Below are positions 22,404 to 33,490 of a stretch of DNA of 64,000 bases, in pieces (position 1 is the first letter of the stretch; each line of letters opens with the position of its first letter). This stretch comes from Vesta saturnalis (Eukaryota > Arthropoda > Insecta > Coleoptera > Lampyridae), in NCBI GenBank assembly GCA_036346205.1, contig JARFJB010002469.1, positions 124,001 to 188,000 of the forward strand, read 5' to 3'. The notes beneath the pieces were generated by a model. The model saw nothing but the letters and a program-made list of their open reading frames with translations, was not told the DNA's origin and searched no databases. The position numbers were made by a program, and so were the translations under genes.

Positions 22404-24960
22404 CTTACTTACTTACTTAACCTTCACGCCATTCCCTTGCGGGGAAGGCAAAACAATCCCTGCCTCTTATTTATTTTTCATTCACAATCTTTCTCCATGC
22501 TTTCCTATCACCGCATACCTCCCTAGGTTCCGCAAGATTCATACATAGTCTCTGACATGCCCTTTTGTTTTTAAAACTGCTTATCTTTCTTTCCTTTATC
22601 ATAGATTCTACTACATTCAGCCAAGTTTTACGCGGCCTACCAGGCCCGGGCTTTCCCCTAACCTCACCCACATATATTTGTTTCGTTAATCTTGCGTTGT
22701 TCATTCTCTCAATGTGACCAAACCAACGTAATGTACAACTTTTATATCTATCCATCATAGTCTTTTCCTCACCACACTCCCTCATTATGCATTCATTTTT
22801 ATCTTGTCCCGTCTCGTTTTACCACATGCGCTTCTCAGAAATCTCATACCCACGGTATTTATTTTTCTTTCGTGCTTTTTTTGACATACCCATGTCTCAC
22901 TTCCATACAGTACTGACGCGGACGGGACGAATACGCCATTATAGATTGCTCGTTTCGCAGCTAGACTCATGCTTTCATTTCTCATTATCGTCCACATACT
23001 TCCAATCACTTTCCTTCCAGCATTGACCCTTCGTCCAATCTCGCTCTCAATTGTACCATCTGCAGTAAACATTCTACCCAGATATACCAGCTCGTCCACT
23101 TGCTCCACAATTTCATCTTGCAGAATAAATACTCTACTCTCCTTTCCACCTTCCCGATTGAACACCACAATCTTAGTTTTGTTCACGTTTACCTTTAGGT
23201 CCATGTTCTCACAGACTGTATCAAACTTCCTCAGAGCGGTTTGCAGCTCATCCGCACTGTCACTTAATAAGACTGTGAGCATTTCACCAGTGATTTCATC
23301 TACGCCTGCTCCCTTGCCGTTTTTCAACCTTCCTACCGTTTTCTCTACCTCATTTATTCCAATATCCTTCTCAGTTTCATTCATCATTTCTTCTATATTC
23401 TCCTTATTTAACTCTTCAGTCTTACTTTCCTCACTACTGTACAGCTTTCCGAAATATTCTTGCCAGCATTTCCTCACTTCACAATCGTCCCATACGATTT
23501 CGTTTCTATCATTCATCACTCCTGCAGCGTTCTGTTTTGGGCCACGTTTTGTATTTTTGACCCATTTCCAGAAGAGTTTTTTGTTTCCCTCAAAATAATT
23601 CTGCATTTTCTCTCCTTCTACAGCCATCACTTCCTCTTTACTTATTCTCACTGCCTCCTTCGCTTCTTTGTTTCTTAATCTGTACACCTCATACAATCGT
23701 TTCTTCTCAGTCTCATTTTTTGCAGCAATCATTGCCATGTACGCATCTTTTTTCTTACTTACTGCCTTTTTTACCGACTCATTCCACCAAGCACATTTTT
23801 TCTGTCTACCTACAATCACTCTTCCACATATTCGCACGGCACAATTGACAACAGAGTTTTTCAAGCTTATCTATGCACTTTCAACGTCAGTGTCTTTTAT
23901 TTGTTCGTTCCACACTGTTTAACTCACATTCAACTCTTTATTCACAGTATCTACGTATTTCATTCTCACACCATTATCCACTAGTTTGTCAACCCTAATT
24001 CTGGACGTTTGCTTTCCTTCTCCACATCCACTTTTGCCCTAAACACACTCTCGATACAACCAAAAAGTGGTCCGATCCACACTCCGCTCCGCGCATTACT
24101 TTTGTGTCTTTCACCAGGTTTCTAAGCCGTTCATCATACACTATCAAGTCTATCATACTTTTAGATTCACCTCTTTGCCATGTATACATATGCACATTTT
24201 TATGTTTAAACCACGTATTGGATACAAACAGGCTTCTCTCCATACAGATGTTCAGCAGGTGTTCACCGTTCTCATTGATTCTTTGGTCTCCGAACTTTCC
24301 TAGAACGCGTTCACTATGTTCTCTCTGTACACCCACCCATCCGTTCATATCCCCCAATATAATCACTCTTTCGTTTGGCTTACATACGTTCAACACGTTC
24401 TCTACTTCATTCCAGAAGTTCTCACGCTCCTGGTCTCTTTCTCCATTCACCGGTGCATAGCATGTAATAAGAAAAATTCTTCGAAACTCTACTTTCATTC
24501 TGGCCCATATTACCCGGGGAGATACCAATTCGTACTGTTTAACACATCTTTTCGCTCTTTCACTTATGATCACCCCAACTCCTTTTGCACCATGCACTTC
24601 CGTCTCAACTCCTGACCATAGTGCCAGGCTGCCATCCTCCAGCTCCACAGCATCCTTTCCTTTGCGATTTGTCTCCGATACACACAGAATATCAAGGTGT
24701 CTTTCGTACATTACATTCGCAATTTCAAATTCTTTACCATGCTTACCTCTAACATTCCAAGTACCGACTCGCCATTCATTCCTTGCACAGTCGTCAGCAA
24801 CGGGGCCTGTCTGTTTCGACCTTGACCGCCCCTTGTAGCCAGGTCGATCCGAGGCAATTGTATTGTTTTCGTGAGTAATATCATAGCGAGCAGACCGGTT
24901 ACTGGCCAAATCATGCCCCGGACGATGTAGCATTCCCTACTAACGGTATCGTCCTACTAC
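22404..24960 (-). mobile_element. APE-type non-LTR retrotransposon (RTE-like), inserted in the Harbinger transposase
   Basis: The minus strand starts near 24960, codes for endonuclease then RT, and ends in a short TAAG repeat tail (CTTA units at 22404-22415). RTE-type LINEs typically end in short tandem repeats. The upstream border is uncertain and may extend to about 25487, where the Harbinger transposase frame resumes. Confidence 0.75.
22471..24933 (-). pseudogene. LINE endonuclease-reverse transcriptase lacking the RT active site
   Basis: 24933-23995 encodes the endonuclease (WRVGTWNVRGKHGKE, LDILCVSETNRKGKD, CYAPVNGERD, LGDMNGWVG, SDHFLVV). 23864-22785 carries the RT start (VGRLKNGKGAGVDEITGEML) and then jumps directly to SADELQTALRKFDTVCENM. 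The segment that should hold the YADD box is missing, with the junction at about 23262-23275. 22785-22471 is the C-terminus with RWFGHIERMNNARL and GKPGPGRPRKTWL. Frameshifts separate the three parts. It cannot encode an active RT. Confidence 0.85.
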
Positions 24961-27236
24961 CGGATAGTTATGTCTACTGTCACGACATAATAGATAGATG
25001 TAAATAATAGATCGTATACTTACTGTATGAATCTCAAAATGTACATATACATCTACATTTTTTGCTGGTGACGCGCCTACCTGCTTTCCTTTTGCCTTTA
25101 CCTGGTTTCTTGTTTTATTATTTGAGAATAGAAGACGGTATTGTACTTCAATCGATAATGTGGACTTTTACTAAAACTAAATTTTCCTTAAATAACTACA
25201 TTTCTTATTTAAATGAATATTGCAAAGAAGTGAGGGACAATTATTTAAATTAAAACTATGAGGATCTATTCAATTTAGTATGTTTAATTTGCTATTAAAA
25301 ACTGAATTGCTTTATTGACTTAATTCCATTTACTGTCGGATTTAAAATTTTACAGAAACTGGGTTTTCCCTAACGACTTGACCTTTCTTTCATTTAACTA
25401 CTAAAAATGCGTTTTATTTATTTGCGAAAACAAACCGTATTTCGTTCAGAATTTCGATTAAAACTTATAGATAGTTATTGTTTATTTGTCTTCCAAACAG
25501 CAATGCAAAAGTTCTTTCAATTACTTGACGAGTCTGTGCATGAGCAGTGTTAAATCTTTTTTCTCGTCTTGTTAAATTACCCCGATCTATATAAGGTGAT
25601 ATACAATATTTTTTATTAGGATACGCTTTATCGCCAATAATAAAATAATTTTCCCCAAAATATACATTTGGATTATTAATGAACCTAGCGTAAATATCAG
25701 AATTCTTGAAGATTCGTACATCAGAGACAGAACTAGGATATCCAGTAAAACAATCTGTGAACTTCATCTGATCATCACAAATACCTTGCAACGTAATACC
25801 GTGAAAACATTTTCTATTAATATATACATCAGCATCTTTGTTTGGTGCCTTTATAGGAACATAAGTTCCAGCGATGGCACCTATAACTCCTCTGATCCCA
25901 GCCGAATTAACAAACCCTGCTTCAACCCTTACAGCTTTTTCTCCAGTCGGCCAAACTATCATCATTTGAGGAGCAATTTTATTGAGAGCTTTTATGACTC
26001 TAACAAAACAAGCAAAGAGGCTTGATTTACCTATATCAAATCGTGAACCAATTGATCTAAAATGAAAAAAGTTTATTAATTCTGCACGTAATCAGTACAC
26101 TAAAAAGTTATTAAAATTAAACGTATATTATCCGGAGATACTTACATAGAGAGTATTTGTTTCAACAAATATTAGTTAATGCAATTTAAATGGCACTGTT
26201 CATGCTCTCAATGACGTAGTAAAAAAATAGATCATATGTAACTTACAGATAACGTTACATAATAAATAAAACCAGAGAAATTTATTATTACTATTTAATG
26301 AAATATGCAATAAATTTAATTATTAACCTATAACTATCAGGGGTAGCTAGTATCCAAAGCACGGAAAGAATTTGTTTTTGTGGATCTATTGTTTGTCGAC
26401 CTCCAAGTCGAGAACTTTGCAAGTGAGGTGAAACGATAGCATATAACCATTCAAACGTCGGTCTTGTTATTCTAAAATGTGACTGAAATTCCTTTGCAGT
26501 ACTATTGGCCACTGTACGCTCAATAAAATATTTTATTCGAGATGGAACTTTTTTTTCGTAATTTATTCGATTTGATAATGATTCAATGCAAAATTCCATG
26601 AACTCTTCTTCTTCAGAATCTTCATCGTTATCAGACCCAACATCTCTGAAGAAAAATGTTTTATATAATGTAACAGCACTTTGTGCTATACACTTGTCCA
26701 TTATTTCACCAATTTAACTAAAAATGAATTAATAGAATTACTCTGTTGTTTGTGTTTCAAATAATTCTTACTTCTAATAAGAGATTCATATACTTGTATT
26801 CACTACTGTCTCTTTTTATATTAATATATTATTATTGTATGTATATAGACGTGTAGCTTGCATAGGTTCTTCTGCGCATGTCGGGCGAAATTTGCCGCAG
26901 TCTCGAGTGGGACGAAAAGTTGTCGTACGAACGTTCATTCTAAACGCTAAATCAACGTCTTGACAAAACGCCTGGTGAAATCGAACGCTTCTGGGTAAAA
27001 AGTTGTCATCCGGATGTGTATTCGGAACGCACCCCTGTTTGTGGGGCAAAGAAAACTGTCAATTGTGTGTCAATTGTATGATTTGTAACCAGGAAATCTC
27101 ATAGACGTGTATTGTGAAAATTACTGTTAAGTGTGTTAAATATACTAATTTACAGACTATATAATTTTAGTGTAGGTAGTTTTTTAATTGATAAGTAAGT
27201 TATGAGTAATTATTTACCTGTATGAGTTGGTTTGAT

Positions 27237-29106
27237 GTATGTACTTCTAGTGGACCAGATTAGTGAATATTTAAACAAATTAAAAGAAACAAATCCAGAC
27301 GTTGCTGAGAGATATTTATCAAGATTAGACACATTCGCTCAATAGATCCTTATTGCATCCCTGACGAGCAATTTAGCTACAATGTAAGCAATTTCCCTCC
27401 GATCACCAATATGGATATTGTTAGCTATTTAGTTCTTACAACTAGTTTTTACACCCAACAACAAATGAAGGCATTTAAAAGCTTAACTGCATTCAAATAT
27501 ATTGAGTCAGGATTTGTCAATAAGTGCTGCAGTTTAAAAATTAATAATAGCTTCGTGGTAATAGGAAATGTAAGTATATACTTAATGTATACTATGATAA
27601 TTTTCACACATTAAGTTCACAACCTAATTAAAATAACTTTTACAATTACTTTTTCTGTAGAGTGAGGAGATAATGTTAACATGGTTTTTTTTTACTCGGG
27701 TACGGTGTAATTTTTATTTTAGGTGAAACACTCTCAAAGAATGAACGAATCTCCCATAAAACCTTGGTTTATTGCGAAGGAGGATGGTAGCATTGTTACA
27801 GCACACTGTACTTGTATGGCAGGAGCAGGAGAAGTTTGTAGTCATGTGGGAGCACTTTTATATGCGATACAGTTAATAAATGAATCCAGAAATCTCACTT
27901 CTTGCACTGATGTTCAATCTCTTTGGAACGTTCCACGTGCAAGCAAAGTAAATCGCACAAAAACAGTATGAAATCCTTATTGATTTTCTATGAATTGTAG
28001 GTCGTGGCGCCAGAGAATCGCAAGTCAATCCTCTTACCGAAACTGAATGTGTATCGCTTCTTGAGAAGCTTTCAGACGCTGGTTGCAGTTCTGTGTTATT
28101 AAGAGTAACAAAACCGTTTGCAAGTGACATTGCAAAATCACTGCAAACACCCAAGCTCCCAGACAATCCATTCACTACGCTTTATAATGAAGAACACGAG
28201 AGATTATCGTACAATGAACTGCTTCAGTTATCCAAAGCGCTTTTATTTAATATTGCAGATAATGATTGCGTATTAATAGAGAACCATACAAGGAATCAAT
28301 CCAAAGATATCGAATGGCTCAGACAAAGAATTGGACGAATTACTGCATCTAATTTAAAAAAAGTTTGTGGCACATCAATTGAAAAACCATCCCTGTCTCT
28401 TATTAAACAAATTTGTTATCCGGTTGAATTTTCTCCCAACGCAACTGATTGGGATAAAAAAAATGAAAAAATGCACTTGCAGCATATAGAAGAAATGCCG
28501 ACCGGACCACAAAAACCTACAGATTACATCAGTAGGTTTATGTATTAAATCGCAATATTCCGAGCTTGGGGCATCACCAGATGCAATGGTGACATGTAAC
28601 TGCTGTGGCAAGGGTTGCATTATAGTAAAATGTCCCTTTCGTTTGAAATCCACCATAATATTTGAATTTGCTCAATCAAAAACATCTTGTCTTGCTCTCA
28701 ACGAAGGAGAAGTAGTTTTGAAAGAAAACCATCCCTATTATTTTCAAATGCAAATGGCACTTACAGGGACATCGTATTGCGATTTTGTTGTATGGTCACC
28801 AGAAGAACTTTTTCATGAAAGGGTTTTCTTTAATGAGGATTTCTGGCTTCATCATCTGAAGGATGTGCAACATTTTCATAAAGCGGTAATTCTCCCTAAC
28901 TGTTGGCAAAATACTTCACCAAAGGTGTACATCTCCAACAATGGTGTATTTGTGAAGAAATCGATGATGGCCGACCGATGATTTTGTGTGAGTCAGAAAA
29001 TTGTGAGACGTCCTGGTATCATATGGAATGCATAGGACTAAACACTGTTCCAGATGATGCATGGGTTTGTGCACAATGCATTATAGAAAGTACTGAAAGT
29101 GTTTAG
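27237..29106 (+). pseudogene. SWIM zinc finger, YqaJ nuclease and PHD finger protein, degraded
   Basis: Segments in order: VDQISEYLNKLKE (27237), LVLTTSFYTQQQMKAFKSL (27411), an intron (about 27570-27722), then the SWIM motif HCTCMAGAGEVCSHVGALL (27800). After a break near 27970 the YqaJ part follows: EWLRQRIGRITASNLKKVCG, ELGASPDAMVTC and IIVKCPFRLK, YYFQMQMALTGTSYCDFVVW. A PHD finger closes the protein (CICEEIDDG, CESENCETSWYHMECIGL, WVCAQCI). Frame changes occur near 27350, 27970, 28530 and 28950. The position that is normally Glu in the E-x-K-C-P nuclease box appears to be Ile. YqaJ domains resemble lambda exonuclease. Confidence 0.78.
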
Positions 29107-29303
29107 TGTGTAATAATTAAGATTTTAAATTTAAGTATTAGTTGTAAGTACAAGAGCTTATTATAACATCTATAGTTGTTTCACATATAATTAATTGTTT
29201 AACATATAATTTTGTAAAGTGGTATAAAACTGTGTCAGATGTTTATGTGATGTAGAGATGTGAAATTAAAGAAATATTCTATTATAAGTAGTATTCATGT
29301 AGT

Positions 29304-30964
29304 TTATTTAACAAATTTGCTATTATGATACAATTGGAGGACAAAGATGAGTTCACAACAGACAAATACAATTTCATCAATAATTGACATTTCTGTTCCT
29401 GTAACTAAATAGATAAATAGATTAACGGGTATCATATGATTTGTGATTTTGAATTTCTGTCTAATCATTCCAATTGTCCTTTCAACATGTATTCTAACAT
29501 GTAATTGTTTTTTTCCTTTGGTAAATGCAGGAGTTTTAACTTTAGCATTAAATAGTTCCACAAATTCCTTAATTAAAAATCCCCTATAAGCCATCACTAC
29601 ATCACCAGGCTGTAAATGTAATAAAAAATTGGAATTTTCAGTGAGGAACTTATCAGAAACTCTTCCACCCCATCCTTCGCTTATGAAACAGATTGATCCT
29701 TGAGGAGTAATACCCAGAAGGTATTTTATGGTGCAATGGTGTTTATAAGAACTCCAGGATTCTGCAGTAGCTAAAAAACCTGAAGGTTTTTGAATTTTAA
29801 TGTCAAAGCAATCGATAATGATTGTTGTATTATCATGGAACGATTCTTTGTAACATGCAGGCATTGTCTTAAAAATAATTTCGCGCTGTGGCCACTTCAC
29901 TAAATTTTTAAATTTGATGCTCATTATTCTAATAACATTTTTAAAATAAGTTGCAGCAGTTGTGGAACTGACCTATAGCAACCTATAGCCCAAATCTTTG
30001 TAACCAAGATTTAAACGTAATTTAAACGTTAACAATATTTGATTCTTAGGATCTAATACCACATTAGAATGTACTATAATATCTTCTTTTAGGATTTTTA
30101 CTACTATAGAAAGTACTTTAAATGTAGGCAATCCTGTGTAGTACCTTGTTTTAGCATCATCACTTCTCAAAGTATCATACCTCAGCACACTTGCTAACAG
30201 ATTTTTTCTTTCCTTGTTAATGATGATATATGCAAATACATACTTGTCAAACCCTCTAAAGTTAATTCTGTTTGAACATCTTTGTTATTAGAGGAAGATT
30301 CATCGATGCGTGTGGTTGCATCGATTTCTGTGATTTGGCTTCCGGCTTTGGAGCAATTTCTTGTATCTAGATAAATCCAAACAGAAAGTAAGATACTCTA
30401 CATTAAACTGTAAAAAAGTGTTAAGCTAACAAAACATTCGATGTAACTATTGATTAAACTTATAATTTACTTCGAATATATTTCTAGCATAACTGTTATG
30501 AAATTGGTCTAACATAAAGAAATCTCAGTAAATACCTTCAAACGCTTCACGCTTCGTTCAAACGACTTTGTCGGACAATAGACGAACATTTACTTGTTTT
30601 ATATCCCATACTTATACTGGGGACCCAATGGGATTCAATTTATCCATTAAATCTGCAGGTTGCCCTATGGGAACAGTAACATTGTATTTTAGCTATTGAA
30701 TTTAATTTAGTAGGTAATACCTGATATGAAATGTTTAGAACAAACTCTTGCATTTTTAAATTTTGTCCCATTTAAGTCATCCCGCTTTATGGCCTGCAAC
30801 CACTTAACATGTCTTTCTCTGGACAGTTCATTTAACTTTATGTTATATTTATATGATAATACCGCTGGGATTCTGAAACATTTTACCAAATCTCTTTCTG
30901 CTCTGTTTGAGCAATCTACTACACAGCAAAAACTTGGCATATCACCCAGATAACACAAAGACAT
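29304..30964 (-). pseudogene. THAP-DDE_Tnp_4 transposase, catalytic Asp lost
   Basis: The THAP domain is in the first exon (MPSFCCVVDCSN, FRIPAVL, HVKWLQAIKRDDL, VCSKHFISG) ending CAG|GTATTAC near 30720. A linker exon near 30366-30250 and an exon at about 30210-29970 follow (LRSDDAKTRYYTGLPTF). A short local duplication at about 29985 breaks the frame. The catalytic part reads IIIDCFDIKIQKPSGF, YKHHCTIKYLLGI, WGGRVSDKFLT, GDVVMAYRGF and RIHVERTIGMI. The second Asp (normally VMADRGF) is Tyr, and about 18 residues normally present before RIHVER are missing. Confidence 0.82.
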
Positions 30965-31135
30965 CTGAAATATATCTTAAAGATGTACATTCTAAGACAT
31001 AACAGACATCTCTAAAACATCTTCTATTTCCAGAAGACATCTTTAAGATATACAAAAGGTATCTTTTGTTACATACATTGATATCTTACAGATATCTTTA
31101 AAAGACATCTCTAAGATGTCTTTTAAAGACATGTT
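30961..31135. repeat. Array of AGACATCTTTAAGATAT-type short palindromic units
   Basis: About ten imperfect units of AAGACATCT / AAGATATCTT-like sequence in both orientations, for example AAAGACATCTCTAAGATGTC. It abuts the first THAP codons, so it may be part of the transposon's end or a simple satellite. Confidence 0.55.
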
Positions 31136-31207
31136 TTTATTATTCACATTACAGCACAAAAAAATCAAAATTAGTACTTTATTTAAAAAACATAACAACA
31201 ATAACAA

Positions 31208-32979
31208 TTAAAAAGATTTGCTTATTGCATGCTTCTTTCGGTCAAAAGCCCTCCGCACCCACAACTGGATGGATTGCTCAATTTCTTGTCTTGTTGCTTC
31301 TTTTATAGCAACACTGGCAGATTCTGAAAAATATGTGAAATAAGTTAGATTTACACAATATGTTTTGGCTTTTCTAATTAAATATTAGAGTTTTTAAACA
31401 ATTATTTAACCTATTTGTCTTTGAAAACTTTCTAGCACACAAAAACAATAGAGAGATAATATAAGTGAACGAAAATATGAATACATATCCCATACACATT
31501 TGTAAGATATAGAAATTTGTAATAATACCCACCTATTATTAAAGAGGCAACTTTTAAAGTTTTGAAAACTTTTTTGCCCTTTCTGCCCAACCAACTATAA
31601 TTAAGGGCTGACTCATTGGTTAATATTAACTGTAGTGTTCTAGACACAAAACTGTAGGTGGTCGAACCACCCACTCTTGAAAGTTCCGTAACCAAAAAAA
31701 AATCATTTTTTAGACATAAGATAAAGACAATAAATAGTATAGATTAATTCAAAAAGTGTTTCACCACTTCACCAATACACTTTATTTTTAAATCTCCACA
31801 TGTGCTTCGCTAACTAAGCAGCCTTAGTTTAGTTTTAATCTTCTGATGATGCTAATCTAGTTAGCGAAACACGTGCAGAGATTTAAAGTGTTTTGGTGAA
31901 GTAGTAAAATGATTTTTAAATTTAAAAGGTATAGAAAGTATTGTTTAAATAGTAAAAAAATGGGTTAGTTATGGGGTCTATTTTTTAGATGGTTGCAACA
32001 GCCGAGAGAATAACAACTTATGTGAAATGAAACTTGTAATGTTAAGTATTTGGTTCAATGTAAATAAGCTGCACAAATTAAAATCATGCAGTAAATTTCT
32101 TGTATGTTAGGCACCTCATAAAAACTTACAGCATTTTTAAAGTTTTCTTCTTCCTCCAAGAATTGATTAAAGACTGTCAAGTCTTCTTCCAAGTTGAGCG
32201 GAAATTGACAAGCCAACTGGGTGAAAAAGCTTGCTGCAGCATCATCACGGGTTCGCTTGACTCTACTGAAGGATTTTTTAATCGATCTGACTTCTTCTAG
32301 GATGTCGGATGCTATACCTCTTAAAATATGGTATTGTTGAGTAAGGTTTTTTTGTGCCCTATCTAAAAACACAAAAGTATACTTTATACACTATTAGCAC
32401 ACTATCTCTTAACTGTTTTATTACTTATCGTACAAAGATGAAACAAAACGTGGCTGAATTAAGAAACTGTTTATATTTTGTGCTAGCATGGTTGTTTTTC
32501 AGACACCCTGTATATAGGAGGTGACTGCGTGGACAGTTTTTAAATAGAACACCCCGTTTGAATAAAGCCACCCCCACCTCTAATACAGTGTGATTAAAAA
32601 ACTGAAACAAGAAAAATTTTCTTCGGTTTTCTTCATCTTTGATAATAACTAATAAAAAAGTAAAGAAAAGGTGTGTGTTTATAAATGATCACCCTGCACC
32701 TCAAAATTTAGTGCAGGGCACTACAAAGATAACTAGTAGTTAGCAATGAACAAAAAAAACTGTTGTATTTATAGAACACATGTTACAATTTGCAAATATA
32801 GATTGGGATTGGTAAAGTGTTAATGTGTCGTTATTTTCCACTACATCTGCAGCTTTCATACTTGTAGAAGCATTACTATTATAATGAAAAGAGCTTGCAG
32901 GTTCTGAATGTAATTTTTGATTGCTTAGTTTGGCTCTTTTAGCCCGCATATAATATTTTTGTAAATTATTTCGCTGCAT
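31208..32979 (-). CDS. DUF4806-family protein, second copy, N-terminally short
   Basis: Exons: 32979 to about 32760 (MQRNNLQKYYMRAKRAKLSN), about 32360-32128 (EEVRSIKKSFSRVKRTRDD, CQFPLNLEEDLTVFNQFLEE), about 31690-31535 (LSRVGGSTTYSFVSRTLQLI, LTNESALNYSWLGRKGKKVF), and about 31323-31208 ending DRKKHAISKSF before TAA. Donors GCT|GTAAGT and ATAG|GTGGGT are visible. The GG....LTNE...YSWLGRKGK..F signature is the DUF4806 core. Unlike the copy at 8.2-10.4 kb, no VVRF..WL..CYWP exon was found upstream. The next elements are an ISL2EU THAP gene and a pogo element, so a mobile origin is plausible. Confidence 0.55.
31765..31914 (+). ncRNA. Penelope-type inverted repeat with hammerhead-like core
   Basis: About 45-bp arms (ACTTCACCAATACACTTTA... 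/ ...TAAAGTGTTTTGGTGAAGT) enclose CTGATGA at 31843-31849, a GCTAA/TTAGC stem (31851-31865) and GAAA at 31866-31869. This order is the catalytic core of hammerhead ribozymes, which Penelope elements carry in their repeats. The cleavage-site strand is not a clean GUC, so activity is doubtful. Confidence 0.4.
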
Positions 32980-33490
32980 TTGTAACGCTAACCTAAAATC
33001 TTATACCTATACGTACCTTACACTCACTTTGCCAATATTCTGTTTTAAAAACACTACACAAAAACGCACAGTGGATTTGCGCACTTGTAATTTAATGTAC
33101 AATCAAATAATCAAGTTTAAATAACCGCTTCGACCATTAAATAAGATATAGACCCATCGTAACAGTTAACCTGTACCGATAGAGAATATCGACCGAGATC
33201 ATCGAACATACGGCGTCCGAGCATTGTTTATTCATGAATCAGCAGGTTAGCGCGGATCGTTCCCGCGTTTTTTAAAATATTTTTCTTTAGGAAAAATTTC
33301 ATTTTAGAGTAGTAGTAAAAAACAGGCCCTATATATAGCACTTCATAAATCTATAAATGTTTTGTTCATTATTCTTAATCAACGCCTATTTTTTATCACA
33401 CTTCTGGGGATATATTAAAGTAGTTTTGCTGATAGGGAAACATAAATCTCTTAAACTGAATTTCTGAAAATTTTGAAACGTTCACCGTTC

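Larger units (their letters stand above)
22250..26701 (-). pseudogene. Harbinger DDE transposase split by a LINE insertion
   Basis: The N-terminal part is at 26701-26291 (FQSHFRITRPTFEWLYAIV). The catalytic part follows from about 26060 to 25465: GKSSLFACFVRVIKALNKIA, GVIGAIAGTYVPIKAP, FIIGDKAYPNKKY and RQVIERTFALLFGR. The first catalytic Asp of the IDGTHI-type motif is Ala here (IAGTY); the second Asp and the Glu are present. Translation of the minus strand at 22405-22250 gives RFRRLKYLDMN, IIACCVSHNMCLNHQDDL and EEEGRDF, the normal C-terminus. So the gene continues left of the insertion at 22404-25487. A shared AAGA at the junctions may be the target duplication. Confidence 0.82.
21231..27034. 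mobile_element. PIF/Harbinger DNA transposon, 5.8 kb with nested LINE
   Basis: GGGTGCGTTCCGAATACA at 21231-21248 is matched exactly inverted at 27017-27034. The flanks are the 3-bp direct repeat CTG at 21228-21230 and 27035-27037, the Harbinger duplication length. It carries the two genes expected of the superfamily: a Myb/SANT protein on the plus strand and a DDE_Tnp_4 transposase on the minus strand. About 3 kb between 22404 and 25487 is foreign to the transposase gene and includes a LINE. Confidence 0.92.
27237..30964. mobile_element. ISL2EU-type DNA transposon body (convergent gene pair)
   Basis: A plus-strand SWIM-YqaJ-PHD gene (27237-29106) faces a minus-strand THAP-DDE gene (30964-29304) with about 200 bp between them. 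ISL2EU elements are known for pairing a THAP/IS5-like transposase with a YqaJ-nuclease gene. Terminal repeats were not found, so the borders are those of the genes only. Confidence 0.7.

Noticed and set aside
22969..23598. 209-codon plus-strand open frame
   Set aside because: Shadow of the LINE reverse-transcriptase frame on the opposite strand; low-complexity Ser/Phe/Leu content.
32500..32725. ACACCCTGTATA and ACCCTGCACC motifs resembling mariner-type ends
   Set aside because: No transposase, no matching inverted pair and no TA-flanked border could be defined.
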